From Bradyrhizobium sp. CCBAU 051011 (GTDB lineage Bacteria; Pseudomonadota; Alphaproteobacteria; Rhizobiales; Xanthobacteraceae): a stretch of 64,000 nt of DNA. Every line of letters begins with the position of its first letter. Position 1 is the stretch's first letter. Shown here piece by piece: positions 26,043-36,658 of the stretch. A model generated the notes under the pieces. It searched no databases. It was not told the DNA's origin and saw only the letters and a list, made by a program, of their open reading frames with translations. Made by a program: the position numbers and the translations under genes. The stretch lies in NCBI RefSeq assembly GCF_009930815.1, contig NZ_CP022222.1, positions 2,956,501 to 3,020,500 of the forward strand. The letters run 5' to 3'.

Positions 26043-26653
26043 TTCAGAACGGACTTCATCATTCCTCCAATGCGAGCACCGGCTGCAAATGCGCGGGCCG
26101 CGACGCTCGGTCGGGATTGCGTCAATCCTGCGGTGCGGACTGAGACATATTTGGACGTCACGGAATAAAGACGGATGACTTGCGCTTTTTCTTTGGGGCC
26201 ACGAAAATGATCGGTCGCACCTGCCCGGCAGCATAAAGCGGCCGAGCAGCATCGCGAGCGCCGCAAGCAAGGCATCAGTTGGACTCGTTCGCTGCCGACG
26301 GGCCCTGACGTGCAGCCCAGCGGCCGTGCGGAGCCATCTTGGCGCAGATCGCTCGAAAAATGAGCGGTGGCCTTTCGAAAAGTCACGCAGGGGAGGGCCC
26401 GAGCCTGCGACCATCTTGAGCCGGCGGATCCTGATGCCGAATTGGTCCGGGAATGGCCCAGTTTGCTCAATCAGAGGGGCGAGAGATTGCATTGCGCGTT
26501 GGCACACACATTGCAACTATCGCAATAGGCTGTCGTCGCGGCGGGAAATCATTGCAATCGTCTCTTGCATGGGGCGACACTTTGGTGACACTTGCGCTTG
26601 CTTCGTCGACCTAAGAATGCGCCTGCGCGCCGGTCGGCGCTGGAGTTTGGTGG
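26043..26653. other. Divergent intergenic region before the peptide ABC operon
   Basis: 611 nt, no convincing gene: open frames here are upstream extensions or shadows of neighbours. It should hold the promoter of the dpp-type operon. I see no clear operator or RNA element. Confidence 0.45.
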
Positions 26654-27571
26654 ATGTTGCGTCTGATTGCCCGGCGTCTTGCTCTCGGCGTGCTGGTCGC
26701 ATTGACCGTGATGACGCTTGCGTTCCTGCTGACGCGGTTGTCGGGCGACCTTGCGGTTTCGATCGCCGGCCCTGCGGCGACGCAGGCCGACGTCGAGATC
26801 GTGCGCAAGGCCTATGGCCTCGATCGCCCGCTCTATGTCCAGTTCTTTGCCTGGGTCGGCCGGGCCATGGTCGGCGATTTCGGCCAGAGCTATTTCTTCA
26901 AGGACAGTGTCGCCAACCTGATCCAGAAGCGCCTGCCGATCACGCTGACGCTCGGCCTGGTCGGCCTGAGCCTCGCCTTGGTCATCTCGATTCCGCTCGG
27001 CATTCTGGCGGCGCTGCGCGAAAACACCTGGGTCGACCGCAGCGTCACCATGTTCACGATGGTCGGGCAGGCGGTGCCGAGCTTCTGGCTCGCGCTGATT
27101 TTGATGATCGTGCTCGGCTTGCAGCTCGGCGTGTTGCCGATCTCCGGCACCGGCACCTGGCAGCATTTCGTGATGCCGGGCATCGTGCTCGCCTTCACCG
27201 CCATCCCGGCGCTGACGCGGCTGACGCGCTCCGGCATGATCGAGGCGATGGCCTCGGACTATATCCGCACCGCGCGTGCGAAAGGCCTGTCGCGGGCGCG
27301 CATCATCTTCAAGCACGCGTTGCGCAACGCCGCCATTCCCGTGGTGTCGATTGCCGCCGTGCAGCTCGGCTTCATGCTGGGCGGCTCGATCGTGATCGAA
27401 ACCGTGTTCGCGCTGCATGGCGTCGGCTATCTCGGCTGGGAGAGCATCGCCAAGAATGATTTCCCGGTCGTGCAGGCGGTGGTGCTGGTGCTGGCCGTGT
27501 TCTATATTGGCCTCACGCTGCTTGCCGATATCCTCAATGCGCTGCTCGATCCGAGGCTCAGGACCGGATGA
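26654..27571 (+). CDS. ABC transporter permease, DppB/OppB type
   Basis: 305 residues, six membrane segments; N-terminus MLRLIARRLALGVLVALTVM is typical of DppB. The EAA loop lies at about residues 196-215 (EAMASDYIRTARAKGLSRAR). Ribosome site GGAG upstream of ATG 26654. First gene of a five-gene peptide/nickel-class importer operon; the next start overlaps by 4 nt. Confidence 0.92.
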   Translation: MLRLIARRLALGVLVALTVMTLAFLLTRLSGDLAVSIAGPAATQADVEIVRKAYGLDRPLYVQFFAWVGRAMVGDFGQSYFFKDSVANLIQKRLPITLTLGLVGLSLALVISIPLGILAALRENTWVDRSVTMFTMVGQAVPSFWLALILMIVLGLQLGVLPISGTGTWQHFVMPGIVLAFTAIPALTRLTRSGMIEAMASDYIRTARAKGLSRARIIFKHALRNAAIPVVSIAAVQLGFMLGGSIVIETVFALHGVGYLGWESIAKNDFPVVQAVVLVLAVFYIGLTLLADILNALLDPRLRTG

Positions 27572-28449
27572 GCGAACCGATTGCCATTCAGGCCCCGCAA
27601 CCTTCGAGTGTCGGCGCGTCGCGCATCGGCACCGCGGGCTTTGCGATCGGCATCGCCATCGTCGCGGTCGTCCTGTTCGCGGCGCTGTTCGGCAATGCGT
27701 TGGTGCCGGCGGATCCGTTCACCCAGGATCTCGGCAACCGCCTCAAGCCGCCGTTCTGGATGGAGGGTACCCAGGCGGGCCATTGGCTCGGGACCGACCA
27801 ACTCGGGCGGGACTATCTGGCGCGGCTGGTCTATGGCGCGCGCATTTCGCTCCTGATCGGCATCATGACCGTCATCACGTCGGGCCTTATCGGCATCACG
27901 CTCGGCGTGCTCGGCGGCTTCTTCGGCGGCCGCGTCGATGATTTCGTGCTGTTCGCCATCACAACGCGGTTGTCGATTCCCGTCGTGCTGGTCGCGCTTG
28001 CAGTGGTCGGGCTGATGGGATCGGGCCTCGGGCTCGTCGTCGCCACCCTTGGCCTGCTGTTATGGGACCGCTTTGCCGTGGTCGCGCGCGCCACCACCAT
28101 GCAGGTCCGCAACAACGACTATGTCAGCGCCGCCTGGTGCGCCGGCGCCTCGATGCCGCATATACTCATCAAGGAGATACTGCCCAATATCGCGAGCCAT
28201 CTCGCCGTGGTGGCTACGCTGGAGATGGCGCTGGCGATTTTGCTCGAAGCCGCGCTGTCGTTCCTGGGGCTCGGCGTGCCGCCACCGCTGCCGTCCTGGG
28301 GACTGATGATCGCCGAGGGCAAGGACTACATGTTCTTTTCGCCGTGGGTGATCATGATTCCTGGCGTCGCGCTGTTTATTCTGGTGCTCGGCATCAATCT
28401 GGTCGGTGACGGCTTGCGCAATTTGCTCGGCGCGGAGCGGTTGCGATGA
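27568..28449 (+). CDS. ABC transporter permease, DppC/OppC type
   Basis: 293 residues with an N-terminal hydrophobic segment and the OppC_N pattern (DPFTQDLGNRLKPP, then HWLGTDQLGRDYLARLVYGA). The EAA loop is around NNDYVSAAWCAGASMPHILI. It pairs with the DppB-type protein as the membrane channel. Start and stop overlap neighbours by 4 nt. Confidence 0.92.
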   Translation: MSEPIAIQAPQPSSVGASRIGTAGFAIGIAIVAVVLFAALFGNALVPADPFTQDLGNRLKPPFWMEGTQAGHWLGTDQLGRDYLARLVYGARISLLIGIMTVITSGLIGITLGVLGGFFGGRVDDFVLFAITTRLSIPVVLVALAVVGLMGSGLGLVVATLGLLLWDRFAVVARATTMQVRNNDYVSAAWCAGASMPHILIKEILPNIASHLAVVATLEMALAILLEAALSFLGLGVPPPLPSWGLMIAEGKDYMFFSPWVIMIPGVALFILVLGINLVGDGLRNLLGAERLR

Positions 28450-29423
28450 GCGCGCTTCTGGAAATCGAAGGGCTCGAGGTGACATTCGGCCGCACCGCCG
28501 CGGTGCGCGGCGCCTCGTTCCGGGTCGAGCGGGGCGAGACCCATTGCCTGGTCGGCGAGTCCGGCTGCGGCAAGTCGGTCAGTGCGCTCGCGGTCATGAG
28601 TCTTCTGGCCCGCGGCGGCCAACGTTCGGCGACAAGGATGAGCTTTGCCGGCACCGATCTCACCTCGCTGTCGGACCGCGAGATGGCGCGCATTCGCGGC
28701 AATCGCATGGCGATGATCTTCCAGGAGCCGATGACCAGCCTCAACCCGGCCTTCACCATCGGTTCGCAGATGGCGGAGGTGATGACGCGCCACAAAGGCG
28801 GCTCGCGCGCGGCTGCGCTCGAACGCGCCGCCGAACTGATGGCCCGCGTCGGCATCACCGCGCCCGGCATGCGACTCGGCCAGTTTCCGCATCAACTTTC
28901 GGGCGGCCTACGCCAGCGCGTGATGATCGCGATGGCGCTGATGTGCGATCCGGAATTATTGATCGCCGACGAACCGACCACCGCGCTCGACGTCACCGTG
29001 CAGGCGCAGATCCTGCGGCTGCTGGCCGGCCTCAAGCGCGAGCTTGGCCTCTCGATCCTGCTGATCACCCATGACCTCGGCATCGTCGCCCGCGTCGCCG
29101 ATCATGTGTCTGTCATGTACGCCGGCGAGGTGGTCGAGCGCGCGCCGACCGCGGAATTGTTCCGCGCGCCGCAACACCCCTACACGCGCGGCCTGTTGTC
29201 CTGCGTGCCGGTGCCGGGTCGGGTGCAGCGCGACCGGCCGCTCGGCTCGATTCCGGGCGTGGTGCCGGCGATCGGCGCGGGCTTTGCCGGATGCGCGTTT
29301 CGTTCGCGCTGCGCACACGCCAACGAGACATGCACGCGCGCGATACCGCGGCGGCAGGCGGGCGACGCACATGATCATCTTTGCCGGCTTGAGCCGGACT
29401 GGGCGGAGCCGCAACCTGCATGA
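28446..29423 (+). CDS. ABC transporter ATPase, DppD/OppD type
   Basis: 325 residues. Walker [10 protein letters not shown]-loop QEPMTSLNP, signature LSGGLRQR, Walker [13 protein letters not shown] and the C-terminal cysteine-rich oligopeptide-transporter extension ([14 protein letters not shown]), which in related proteins binds an Fe-S cluster. Drives peptide-class import. Confidence 0.92.
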   Translation: MSALLEIEGLEVTFGRTAAVRGASFRVERGETHCLVGESGCGKSVSALAVMSLLARGGQRSATRMSFAGTDLTSLSDREMARIRGNRMAMIFQEPMTSLNPAFTIGSQMAEVMTRHKGGSRAAALERAAELMARVGITAPGMRLGQFPHQLSGGLRQRVMIAMALMCDPELLIADEPTTALDVTVQAQILRLLAGLKRELGLSILLITHDLGIVARVADHVSVMYAGEVVERAPTAELFRAPQHPYTRGLLSCVPVPGRVQRDRPLGSIPGVVPAIGAGFAGCAFRSRCAHANETCTRAIPRRQAGDAHDHLCRLEPDWAEPQPA

Positions 29424-30370
29424 CCGCCGCGATCGAGGTTCAGAATTTACGGTGCGAGTTCCGCGTGCGCACCGGCATGATGTCGCAGGAAAAGCGCGTG
29501 ATCGCGGTCGATAATGTCACGTTCAGCGTTCCGGCCGGCAGCGTGCTCGGCGTCGTCGGCGAGTCCGGCTGCGGCAAATCCACGCTGGCGCGCCTGATTC
29601 TCGGACTGCTCAAGCCGACGGCGGGCACCGTGCTGGTCCATGGCAGGAGTCTGTTCGATCTCGACCGCAAGGCGCGGGCGCGGCTGATCCAGCCGGTGTT
29701 CCAGGATCCGTTCGCTTCTCTCAATCCGCGCCGGCGCATCAAGGACATCGTGGCGCTGCCGCTGGCAGCCCAGGGCACGTTCTCGCGCGGCGAGATCGAG
29801 CGCCGCGTCGGTGGCATTCTGGAGCGCGTCGGCCTCTCGGCTGCGATGGGCGAGCGCATGCCGGCGCAACTCTCCGGCGGGCAGCGCCAGCGCGCGGCAA
29901 TTGCCCGGGCGCTGGTGCTGGAGCCGCGAATCGTGATCTGCGACGAACCGACCAGCGCGCTCGACGTCTCGGTGCAGGCCCAGATCCTCAATCTCCTGGC
30001 TGACCTGCGCCGCGATCTTGGGCTGACCTATCTCTTCATCAGCCACAATCTCGCCGTCGTCGAGCATGTCGCAAGCGAAGTCGCTGTGATGTATCTCGGC
30101 CGGTTCGTCGAGCGCAACGAAACCGACGCGCTGTTTCGCGCGCCCCGGCACCCCTACACCCAGGCGCTGCTGGAAAGCGTGCTGACGCCAGAGCCGGGCA
30201 AGGGCGTGCCGGATATCGGCCTCGGCGACGCCATGCCCGATCCGTCCAACATTCCGCCGGGCTGCCGCTTCAACCCGCGCTGCCGAATCGCGGTCGAGCG
30301 CTGCCGGCATGAGACACCAACGCCCATGGTCCGGCCGCCCGCGGGGATGGTAGAATGTCATCTGGCATGA
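29420..30370 (+). CDS. ABC transporter ATPase, DppF/OppF type
   Basis: 316 residues. Walker [11 protein letters not shown]-loop QDPFASLNP, signature LSGGQRQR, Walker B IVICDEPTSALD, and the C-terminal extension GCRFNPRCRIAVERC. Second ATPase of the heterodimeric importer. 47 nt separate it from the binding-protein gene. Confidence 0.92.
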   Translation: MTAAIEVQNLRCEFRVRTGMMSQEKRVIAVDNVTFSVPAGSVLGVVGESGCGKSTLARLILGLLKPTAGTVLVHGRSLFDLDRKARARLIQPVFQDPFASLNPRRRIKDIVALPLAAQGTFSRGEIERRVGGILERVGLSAAMGERMPAQLSGGQRQRAAIARALVLEPRIVICDEPTSALDVSVQAQILNLLADLRRDLGLTYLFISHNLAVVEHVASEVAVMYLGRFVERNETDALFRAPRHPYTQALLESVLTPEPGKGVPDIGLGDAMPDPSNIPPGCRFNPRCRIAVERCRHETPTPMVRPPAGMVECHLA

Positions 30371-30417
30371 GGGGCGTGCTTCACGCCGCTTGTAAACGGA
30401 AAATAATGGAGAGCGAT

Positions 30418-31947
30418 ATGCGCATGCAAAACAAGCTCCGTGTTGCAATTCTGGCGGCGGTTCTGTCGGGTGCCAGTGTGTTGCCCGCGGCGGCACAGAA
30501 ATCGGCCGATACGCTGCGCATCGTGATGCGCGACGCGCTGCCCAACATCGATCCCTTCTACAACAACCTTCGCACCGGCGTGGTGATGCATCACCAGGGC
30601 TGGGACGCTTTGGTATACCGCAATCCAGACACCTTCAAGCTCGAGCCATTGCTCGCCACCGAGTGGAAGCTGCCGGACCCGACCACGATCGAGTTCACCT
30701 TGCGGCCCGGCGTCAAATTCCACGACGGCAGCTCGCTCACCGCCGACGACGTCGTCTACACCATCAATATCGTCGCCGATCCGGCGAGCCGCGTCTCGAC
30801 GCCGTCGAACTACAATTGGATCGACAAGGCGGAGAAGACCGGCGATCTGTCGGTGCGCGTCACGCTGAAGCGACCGAACCCGGCGGCGCTGGAATATTTC
30901 GCGCTGGTGCTGCCGATCTACCCCAAGGCCTATCGCGAGAAGGTCGGCGCGGAGGGCTATGCCAAGGCGCCGGTCGGCGCGGGCCCCTACAAGATGACCA
31001 AGGTCGAGCCCGGCGTCTCCATCGACTTCGAGCGGTTCGAGGATTACTGGGCCGGCAGTCCCAAGGGCAAGCCGGCGATCAAGAAGATGAGTGTGCGTTT
31101 CGTGCCTGACGCCGCGACCGAGATGACGGAGTTGCTCGCCGGCCGCGCCGACTGGATCTGGAACATGAATCCGGACCAGCTCGAATCCGTGAACCGGATG
31201 CCGCATCTGCAGTCGGTGCGCAAGGAATCGATGCGGATCGGCTATCTCTCGCTCGACGCCGCCGGCCGCACCGGCGCCGACAATCCCTTGACCAAGCAGA
31301 AGGTGCGTCAGGCGATCTGGCACGCGATCGACCGCAAGGCGATCGCCGAGAAGCTCGTCACCGGCGGCAGCCGCGTTCCAGGCGCGCCGTGCTTCCCGTC
31401 GCAGTTCGGCTGCGATGCCGAAGCCGCCGTCGCCTACGACTACGATCCCGCGAAGGCAAAGAAGCTTCTTGCCGAGGCCGGCTATCCCGATGGTTTTGAT
31501 GTCGAGCTTGCAAGCTACGTGCTGCCGCAATGGGGATCATCCGTCCAGAACTATCTGCACGCGGTCGGCGTTCGCGCCAAGCTCAACCAGTTGCAGACCG
31601 CGGCGCTGATCCAGCGCGCCAAGGCCGGCGAACTCAGGATGTATCTCGGAAGCTGGGGCAGCTATTCGATCAACGACGTTTCGGCCATCATGCCCAACTT
31701 CTTCGATGGCGGCGCTGACGACTATGCCAGGGATCCCGAGGTGCAGAAATCGCTGATCCAGGGCGGATCATCCATCAATCCGGAGATTCGCAAGGAGGCC
31801 TATTCGGCGGCGATCAAGAAGATCACCGAGCAAGCCTACTGGGCGCCGCTGCACACCTATGTGACGACCTATGGCCATTCGAAGCAACTCGACTTCACGC
31901 CGTATCCGGACGAGCTGCCGCGGTTCTATCTGGCGAAGTGGAAGTAA
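30418..31947 (+). CDS. Solute-binding protein of the peptide-class ABC importer (SBP family 5)
   Basis: 509 residues from the ATG at 30418 (MRMQNK), preceded by GGAGAG. Signal peptide residues 1-24 (ILAAVLSGASVLPAAAQ). SBP_bac_5 features: DALPNIDPFYNNLRTGVVMH, WKLPDPTTIEFTLRPGVKFH, DGSSLTADDVVYTI, APVGAGPYKMTKVEPG. Binds the substrate in the periplasm and hands it to the DppBC-like channel. Last gene, with a strong hairpin 38 nt downstream. Substrate could be peptides, opines or other large polar solutes; sequence does not decide. Confidence 0.92.
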   Translation: MRMQNKLRVAILAAVLSGASVLPAAAQKSADTLRIVMRDALPNIDPFYNNLRTGVVMHHQGWDALVYRNPDTFKLEPLLATEWKLPDPTTIEFTLRPGVKFHDGSSLTADDVVYTINIVADPASRVSTPSNYNWIDKAEKTGDLSVRVTLKRPNPAALEYFALVLPIYPKAYREKVGAEGYAKAPVGAGPYKMTKVEPGVSIDFERFEDYWAGSPKGKPAIKKMSVRFVPDAATEMTELLAGRADWIWNMNPDQLESVNRMPHLQSVRKESMRIGYLSLDAAGRTGADNPLTKQKVRQAIWHAIDRKAIAEKLVTGGSRVPGAPCFPSQFGCDAEAAVAYDYDPAKAKKLLAEAGYPDGFDVELASYVLPQWGSSVQNYLHAVGVRAKLNQLQTAALIQRAKAGELRMYLGSWGSYSINDVSAIMPNFFDGGADDYARDPEVQKSLIQGGSSINPEIRKEAYSAAIKKITEQAYWAPLHTYVTTYGHSKQLDFTPYPDELPRFYLAKWK

Positions 31948-31985
31948 GGCGGGTTCTCGCTACTTTTGCCCGCTCCAAGATTCTG

Positions 31986-32005
31986 CGCGGGGCTTCGGCC
32001 CCGCG
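31986..32005 (+). terminator. UUCG-tetraloop hairpin after the ABC operon
   Basis: CGCGGGGC-TTCG-GCCCCGCG: perfect 8-bp stem closed by an extra-stable UUCG loop, 38 nt past the stop at 31947. No T-tract follows, so it may stabilise the mRNA 3' end or pause polymerase rather than terminate by itself. Confidence 0.55.
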
Positions 32006-32200
32006 ACCGAATGTTGAACCAACGCCACGAAAAATCCCCGCCTACGCTTGCGATTTGCGCCACGCGGAGCCGGACTATTTTTGCGTGACCGGCCGGGCGC
32101 TGGCGGTCCGCATGCCGAAAATTCCCGAATATTTAATCTTTCGGCTGCATAGTAGCTTTTTTGGATACTGTCTCCTTTGATGTCCCCGGAGCTTTTCGCG

Positions 32201-32440
32201 ATGGTCGAAACCCGGATTGCGCCACGTGTTCGCGTCATGAAGGCCGCCAAGATCGAGTATGGCGGCGATAAGTATGCCTGTACCGTGCGCGATATATCCA
32301 CCACGGGTGCGGCGCTGGATTTTCCGGACCTGATCCGTATTCCCAATGAATTCACCTTGATCCTCCCTGAAGACGGATTGAAGCTGCCTTGCCATGTCGT
32401 TTGGCGCAGGGAGTACAGGGTTGGCGTGGCGTTCGACTAG
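32201..32440 (+). CDS. PilZ-domain protein (single domain)
   Basis: 79 residues from the ATG at 32201 (MVETRIAPR), preceded by GGAGC; an ATG at 32180 is the alternative. The pattern ETRIAPRVRVMKAAKIEYGG, then CTVRDISTTGAALDFPD, is a minimal PilZ domain. The cyclic-di-GMP motif RxxxR...D/NxSxxG is partly present (APRVR, DISTTG). Common as multiple copies in Bradyrhizobium. Likely a c-di-GMP receptor or a degenerate relative; the target is unknown. Confidence 0.78.
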   Translation: MVETRIAPRVRVMKAAKIEYGGDKYACTVRDISTTGAALDFPDLIRIPNEFTLILPEDGLKLPCHVVWRREYRVGVAFD

Positions 32441-32454
32441 CCCGGCGAGATTCC

Positions 32455-33159
32455 TCAGTCGCCGAACCGCTCGATGACATCCGCGAGTGGGATATGGTCG
32501 ACACAAGCGCCTGTTCCCGAAGCAATGTCTCCGCTCTCCAGCGCCGTTGCATGGATGACGGCGGGGTCGGCCTCAAGGCGCCGGCGCAAGGCGGCGAGTT
32601 TTGACCAGCGTGCCGGATCGGCGACCTGATGGAAATCGAGCCATCGCGCGACGCCAATCAGAATCCCGTCGGCCAGCGTCGGGCGCTCACCCATGAGAAA
32701 GGGCTGATCCCCGATCATGGCTTCGAGCTTGTCATGCCGTTCGATCACCTGCGCGGCGCCGAACTCACGCAGCGGTGCCTGCATTTGCGGATTCGGTTGC
32801 GCCATCTCCATCGCGACCCATAGCGGCGAGAAGGCGCCGGTGAAGCCGGTGTTAACAAAGGCCATGAGCTGGTGCATCCGGTCTGCTTCCGGCGAAAGCG
32901 GTTCGAAGCTGATGCGTCGCTCGCTGTCTCTTGCCTCGAGCCAACTGGCGATCGCCATCGTCTCGGTCAGCACCCGCCCTGCATCCGTGATCAGGGCCGG
33001 CGTTTCATGCCGGGCATTGATGCGGGCGTAGGAAGGATCGCGCATCTCGCCGAGCATATCGACACGGCAGAGCGAATAGGGTTTGCCAAGCCATTCGAGG
33101 GCTGCGACAAGCCCCATCGAGCTTCCGGCCGGAAAGCCATAAAGAAGAATCGGTTCCAC
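32455..33159 (-). CDS. Glutathione S-transferase family protein
   Basis: 234 residues starting at GTG 33159 with GGAG upstream. Thioredoxin-like N-terminal domain (ILLYGFPAGSSMGLVAALEW, ARHETPALITDAGRVLTETM with the cis-Pro and Glu/Thr that hold glutathione), then an all-helical C-terminal domain (GERPTLADGILIGVARWLDF). Divergent from an HxlR regulator, which probably controls it. Substrate unknown. Confidence 0.85.
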   Translation of the reverse strand: MEPILLYGFPAGSSMGLVAALEWLGKPYSLCRVDMLGEMRDPSYARINARHETPALITDAGRVLTETMAIASWLEARDSERRISFEPLSPEADRMHQLMAFVNTGFTGAFSPLWVAMEMAQPNPQMQAPLREFGAAQVIERHDKLEAMIGDQPFLMGERPTLADGILIGVARWLDFHQVADPARWSKLAALRRRLEADPAVIHATALESGDIASGTGACVDHIPLADVIERFGD

Positions 33160-33188
33160 TGGTTTGTTCTCCGTGATTTCTGCTGATC

Positions 33189-33241
33189 ACGCTGCGCAGC
33201 GTTGACTGGAATCTACGGATCGCGCTGCCCAAGTAAATTAC
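33189..33241. promoter_or_regulatory. Palindromes in the GST/HxlR divergent promoter
   Basis: Two symmetrical sites lie in the 110-nt gap: the perfect 14-mer ACGCTGCGCAGCGT (33189-33202) and GTAAATTAC (33233-33241). HxlR-type regulators bind short dyads, often with GTA/TAC half-sites, so the second is the better operator candidate. Confidence 0.4.
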
Positions 33242-33269
33242 GCACCTTTTTGTAACCACGAGCAATCAG

Positions 33270-33623
33270 ATGAAAGATCTCGTCTCCCGCTGCCCGATCG
33301 AGGAAGTGATGCAGGTCATGAGCGGTCGATGGCCGACGCTGCTGATCTACTATCTGAAGCAGGGCACGAAACGCTTCAGCGACCTGCGCAGGGACAACCC
33401 CGCGATCTCGCACAGGATGCTCACGTTGGAGCTTCGCAAGCTGGAGGACGCCGGCATTGTCGCTCGCACCGAATTCGAGGGATATCCGTTGCGCGTGGAA
33501 TATGACCTGACACCGGCCGGTCTCAAACTCGTGCCGCTGCTTGACGCCCTGGGTAACTGGTGGGATGCGACTGAAGCCGGCCGTAGTCAGGCCGGCTCGT
33601 TGCCGGTCCGGGCCACGGAATAA
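33270..33623 (+). CDS. HxlR-family transcriptional regulator
   Basis: 117 residues. Winged helix with RCPIEEVMQVMSGRWPTLLI, then LRRDNPAISHRMLTLELRKL and EDAGIVARTEFEGYPLRVEY, the HxlR pattern including a cysteine near the N-terminus (C8), which in several relatives senses aldehydes or oxidants. Divergent from the GST gene. Confidence 0.9.
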   Translation: MKDLVSRCPIEEVMQVMSGRWPTLLIYYLKQGTKRFSDLRRDNPAISHRMLTLELRKLEDAGIVARTEFEGYPLRVEYDLTPAGLKLVPLLDALGNWWDATEAGRSQAGSLPVRATE

Positions 33624-33657
33624 TTCTGCGAGCAGTTGTCCGAGGGTGACGAAGTCA

Positions 33658-34239
33658 TCAATCGCCGCGGCGCTGGCGGTCGCGATAGGCTCGGGTCTTC
33701 TCCCGGTTTCCGCATCGGTCCGATGAACACCAGCGGCGATTGCCCGGCTTGGAGCGATCGTAGAAGACCCAGTGGCACTCGTCGGAACTGCATATCTTCA
33801 TACGTTCAAGTCTGCCGCTGTCGGACAGGCGCACGAGCTCGGCCAGAACGCCTCCAAGCCCGCTGCTCGCGCGCCGCACAACCGGCCGCAAGTCGAGCGA
33901 ACGCTTTCGGGAAGCCGTGACCGACAAGGGAAACCGGGCGGCGGAGCGTTCAAGCTCGATGGCTGCAACGCTCTGCTGCGTCGGCGAGGAGCTCAGAAAC
34001 CGCCTGAGGGCTGTGCGCAGCTCGAGCGCTTCGCGGTGCTGGGCTTGCGAAATCCGGGTGCCGGATTTTAACAGGCCGCGGGTCTGCAGCCATTTTTCGA
34101 GCTGTGCCGGCGTCTCCAGTTCGTCACCGGGCTCATGGGCGACGCCCTGCTCGACGTACCGGCGCAGGTCGACCGAGTTCACGAAGTCGTACAGCAGCGC
34201 GATATCGCCGGGAACCGGGAATTTTTCCGAATGCCTCAT
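33658..34239 (-). CDS. CGNR zinc-finger (ABATE-domain) transcriptional regulator
   Basis: 193 residues from the ATG at 34239. N-terminal ABATE-like stress-sensing domain (about 1-140) and a C-terminal zinc finger with CSSDECHWVFYDRSKPGNRR, then WCSSDRCGNREKTRAYRDR, containing the diagnostic CGNR tetrapeptide and four cysteines. It faces the dehalogenase-amidase operon across a 111-nt gap containing a dyad, so it is the presumed regulator of that operon. Confidence 0.88.
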   Translation of the reverse strand: MRHSEKFPVPGDIALLYDFVNSVDLRRYVEQGVAHEPGDELETPAQLEKWLQTRGLLKSGTRISQAQHREALELRTALRRFLSSSPTQQSVAAIELERSAARFPLSVTASRKRSLDLRPVVRRASSGLGGVLAELVRLSDSGRLERMKICSSDECHWVFYDRSKPGNRRWCSSDRCGNREKTRAYRDRQRRGD

Positions 34240-34273
34240 GACACCAGCATAATCTTTTTACTGGTCTCTGCAA

Positions 34274-35245
<972 letters not shown>

Positions 35246-35251
35246 AACGCC

Positions 35252-36646
35252 ATGAAGGATCTGCATTTCCTGGAACTGACTGACCTGGCGGAACTGATCC
35301 GGACGCGAAAGATATCGCCGGTGGAGGCGACCCGTCAGCAGCTCGAACGGGTCGCAGCGCTGGACGGCACGCTCGCCAGCTATGCGGTTGTGACGGCCGA
35401 GCGCGCGATGGCAGAGGCGCGGACGGCGGAAACCGACATTGCCGCCGGTCGTTATCGCGGACCGCTGCACGGGGTGCCGCTCGCGGTAAAGGACCTGTTC
35501 TGGACACAGGATGTTCCGACCGCGGCAGGGACGACAATCCACAGGAGTTTCAAGCCGACCGAGGACGCCACCGCCGTGCGGCGTCTGCGGGAAGCGGGCG
35601 CCGTGCTGCTCGGCAAGTTGCAGATGACGGAGGGCGCTTATTCCGACCATCACCCTGAGATCACGTCGCCCCGCAATCCGTGGAACGCCGATTATTGGCC
35701 CGGCATCTCTTCAAGCGGGCCGGGTGTCGCGGTGGCAGCCGGGCTTTGCCTCGGCGCACTCGCCTCTGACACGGGCGGCTCGATCCGCTGGCCGTCGGCC
35801 GCCAACGGCCTGACCGGCATCAAGCCGACATGGGGGCGGGTGAGCCGCCACGGCGTGTTCGACCTCGCACCGAGCCTCGATCACGTCGGGCCGATGGCAC
35901 GCAGTGTCGCGGACGCCGCCGCGCTCCTGACCGCCGTCGCCGGTGCCGACCTGGCTGATCCGACCGCATTGCAGGAGCCGGTGGTGAATTTCGCGGCGAT
36001 GGCGAACCCGGCCATCGGCGGCCTCAAGATCGGCGTCGATCGCGACTGGGGCCGCAGAGACGTCGATCCGCAGGTGCTTGCGGTTCTCGATGACGCGGAG
36101 CGCGTACTGTCCGCGCAGGGCGCTGAGCTTGTGGAAGTGCAGGTGCCTGATGTCACCCAGGCCGTGGCCGATTGGGCTCCTAATTGCGCCGTGGAAGCCG
36201 CGGTCGCCCACAGGGCGACTTTTCCCGAGCGCCGGGCGGAGTACGGCCCGGTGATGAGCATGGTTCTCGATACCGGACGCAGCTTGTCGGGCCTCGACTA
36301 TCAGGACGTGCTGTTGCGGCGCATGGCTTTCCGCGGCCGCATGCGCGCCTTGTTCGGAAAGATCGACCTGCTTCTCGTACCGGCGCATCCGTTCGCGCCG
36401 CTGTCCCTGAAGACCATGGGGACAATGGGCCTGCAGCCCGAACTGATCGCCAGGCTGCAAGCCTACACCGCTCCCTTCAACATGACCGGCCAGCCGACGT
36501 TGACCCTGCCCGGAGGGTTCAGCGCCGATGGCTTGCCGATTGCATTCCAGATGGTGGCCGCCGATCTCGGCGAGGCGACGCTGATCCGCGCCGGCATCGC
36601 GTTCCAGAGCGCGACGGACTGGCACCGTCGGCATCCCGTGCTCTAA
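35252..36646 (+). CDS. Amidase signature family hydrolase
   Basis: 464 residues, starting 6 nt after the dehalogenase stop, so in the same operon. The Ser-cisSer-Lys triad is visible: K80 in PLAVKDLF, cis-Ser S153/S154 in GISSSGPGVAVAAG, and nucleophile S177 in DTGGSIR. Cleaves amides or carbamates; the substrate is unknown. The usual GGSSGG is replaced by ISSSGPG, a mild deviation. Operon with a haloalkane dehalogenase suggests breakdown of a halogenated amide or an agrochemical-like compound, but this is inference. Confidence 0.88.
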   Translation: MKDLHFLELTDLAELIRTRKISPVEATRQQLERVAALDGTLASYAVVTAERAMAEARTAETDIAAGRYRGPLHGVPLAVKDLFWTQDVPTAAGTTIHRSFKPTEDATAVRRLREAGAVLLGKLQMTEGAYSDHHPEITSPRNPWNADYWPGISSSGPGVAVAAGLCLGALASDTGGSIRWPSAANGLTGIKPTWGRVSRHGVFDLAPSLDHVGPMARSVADAAALLTAVAGADLADPTALQEPVVNFAAMANPAIGGLKIGVDRDWGRRDVDPQVLAVLDDAERVLSAQGAELVEVQVPDVTQAVADWAPNCAVEAAVAHRATFPERRAEYGPVMSMVLDTGRSLSGLDYQDVLLRRMAFRGRMRALFGKIDLLLVPAHPFAPLSLKTMGTMGLQPELIARLQAYTAPFNMTGQPTLTLPGGFSADGLPIAFQMVAADLGEATLIRAGIAFQSATDWHRRHPVL

Positions 36647-36658
36647 CGCCGACCGAGC

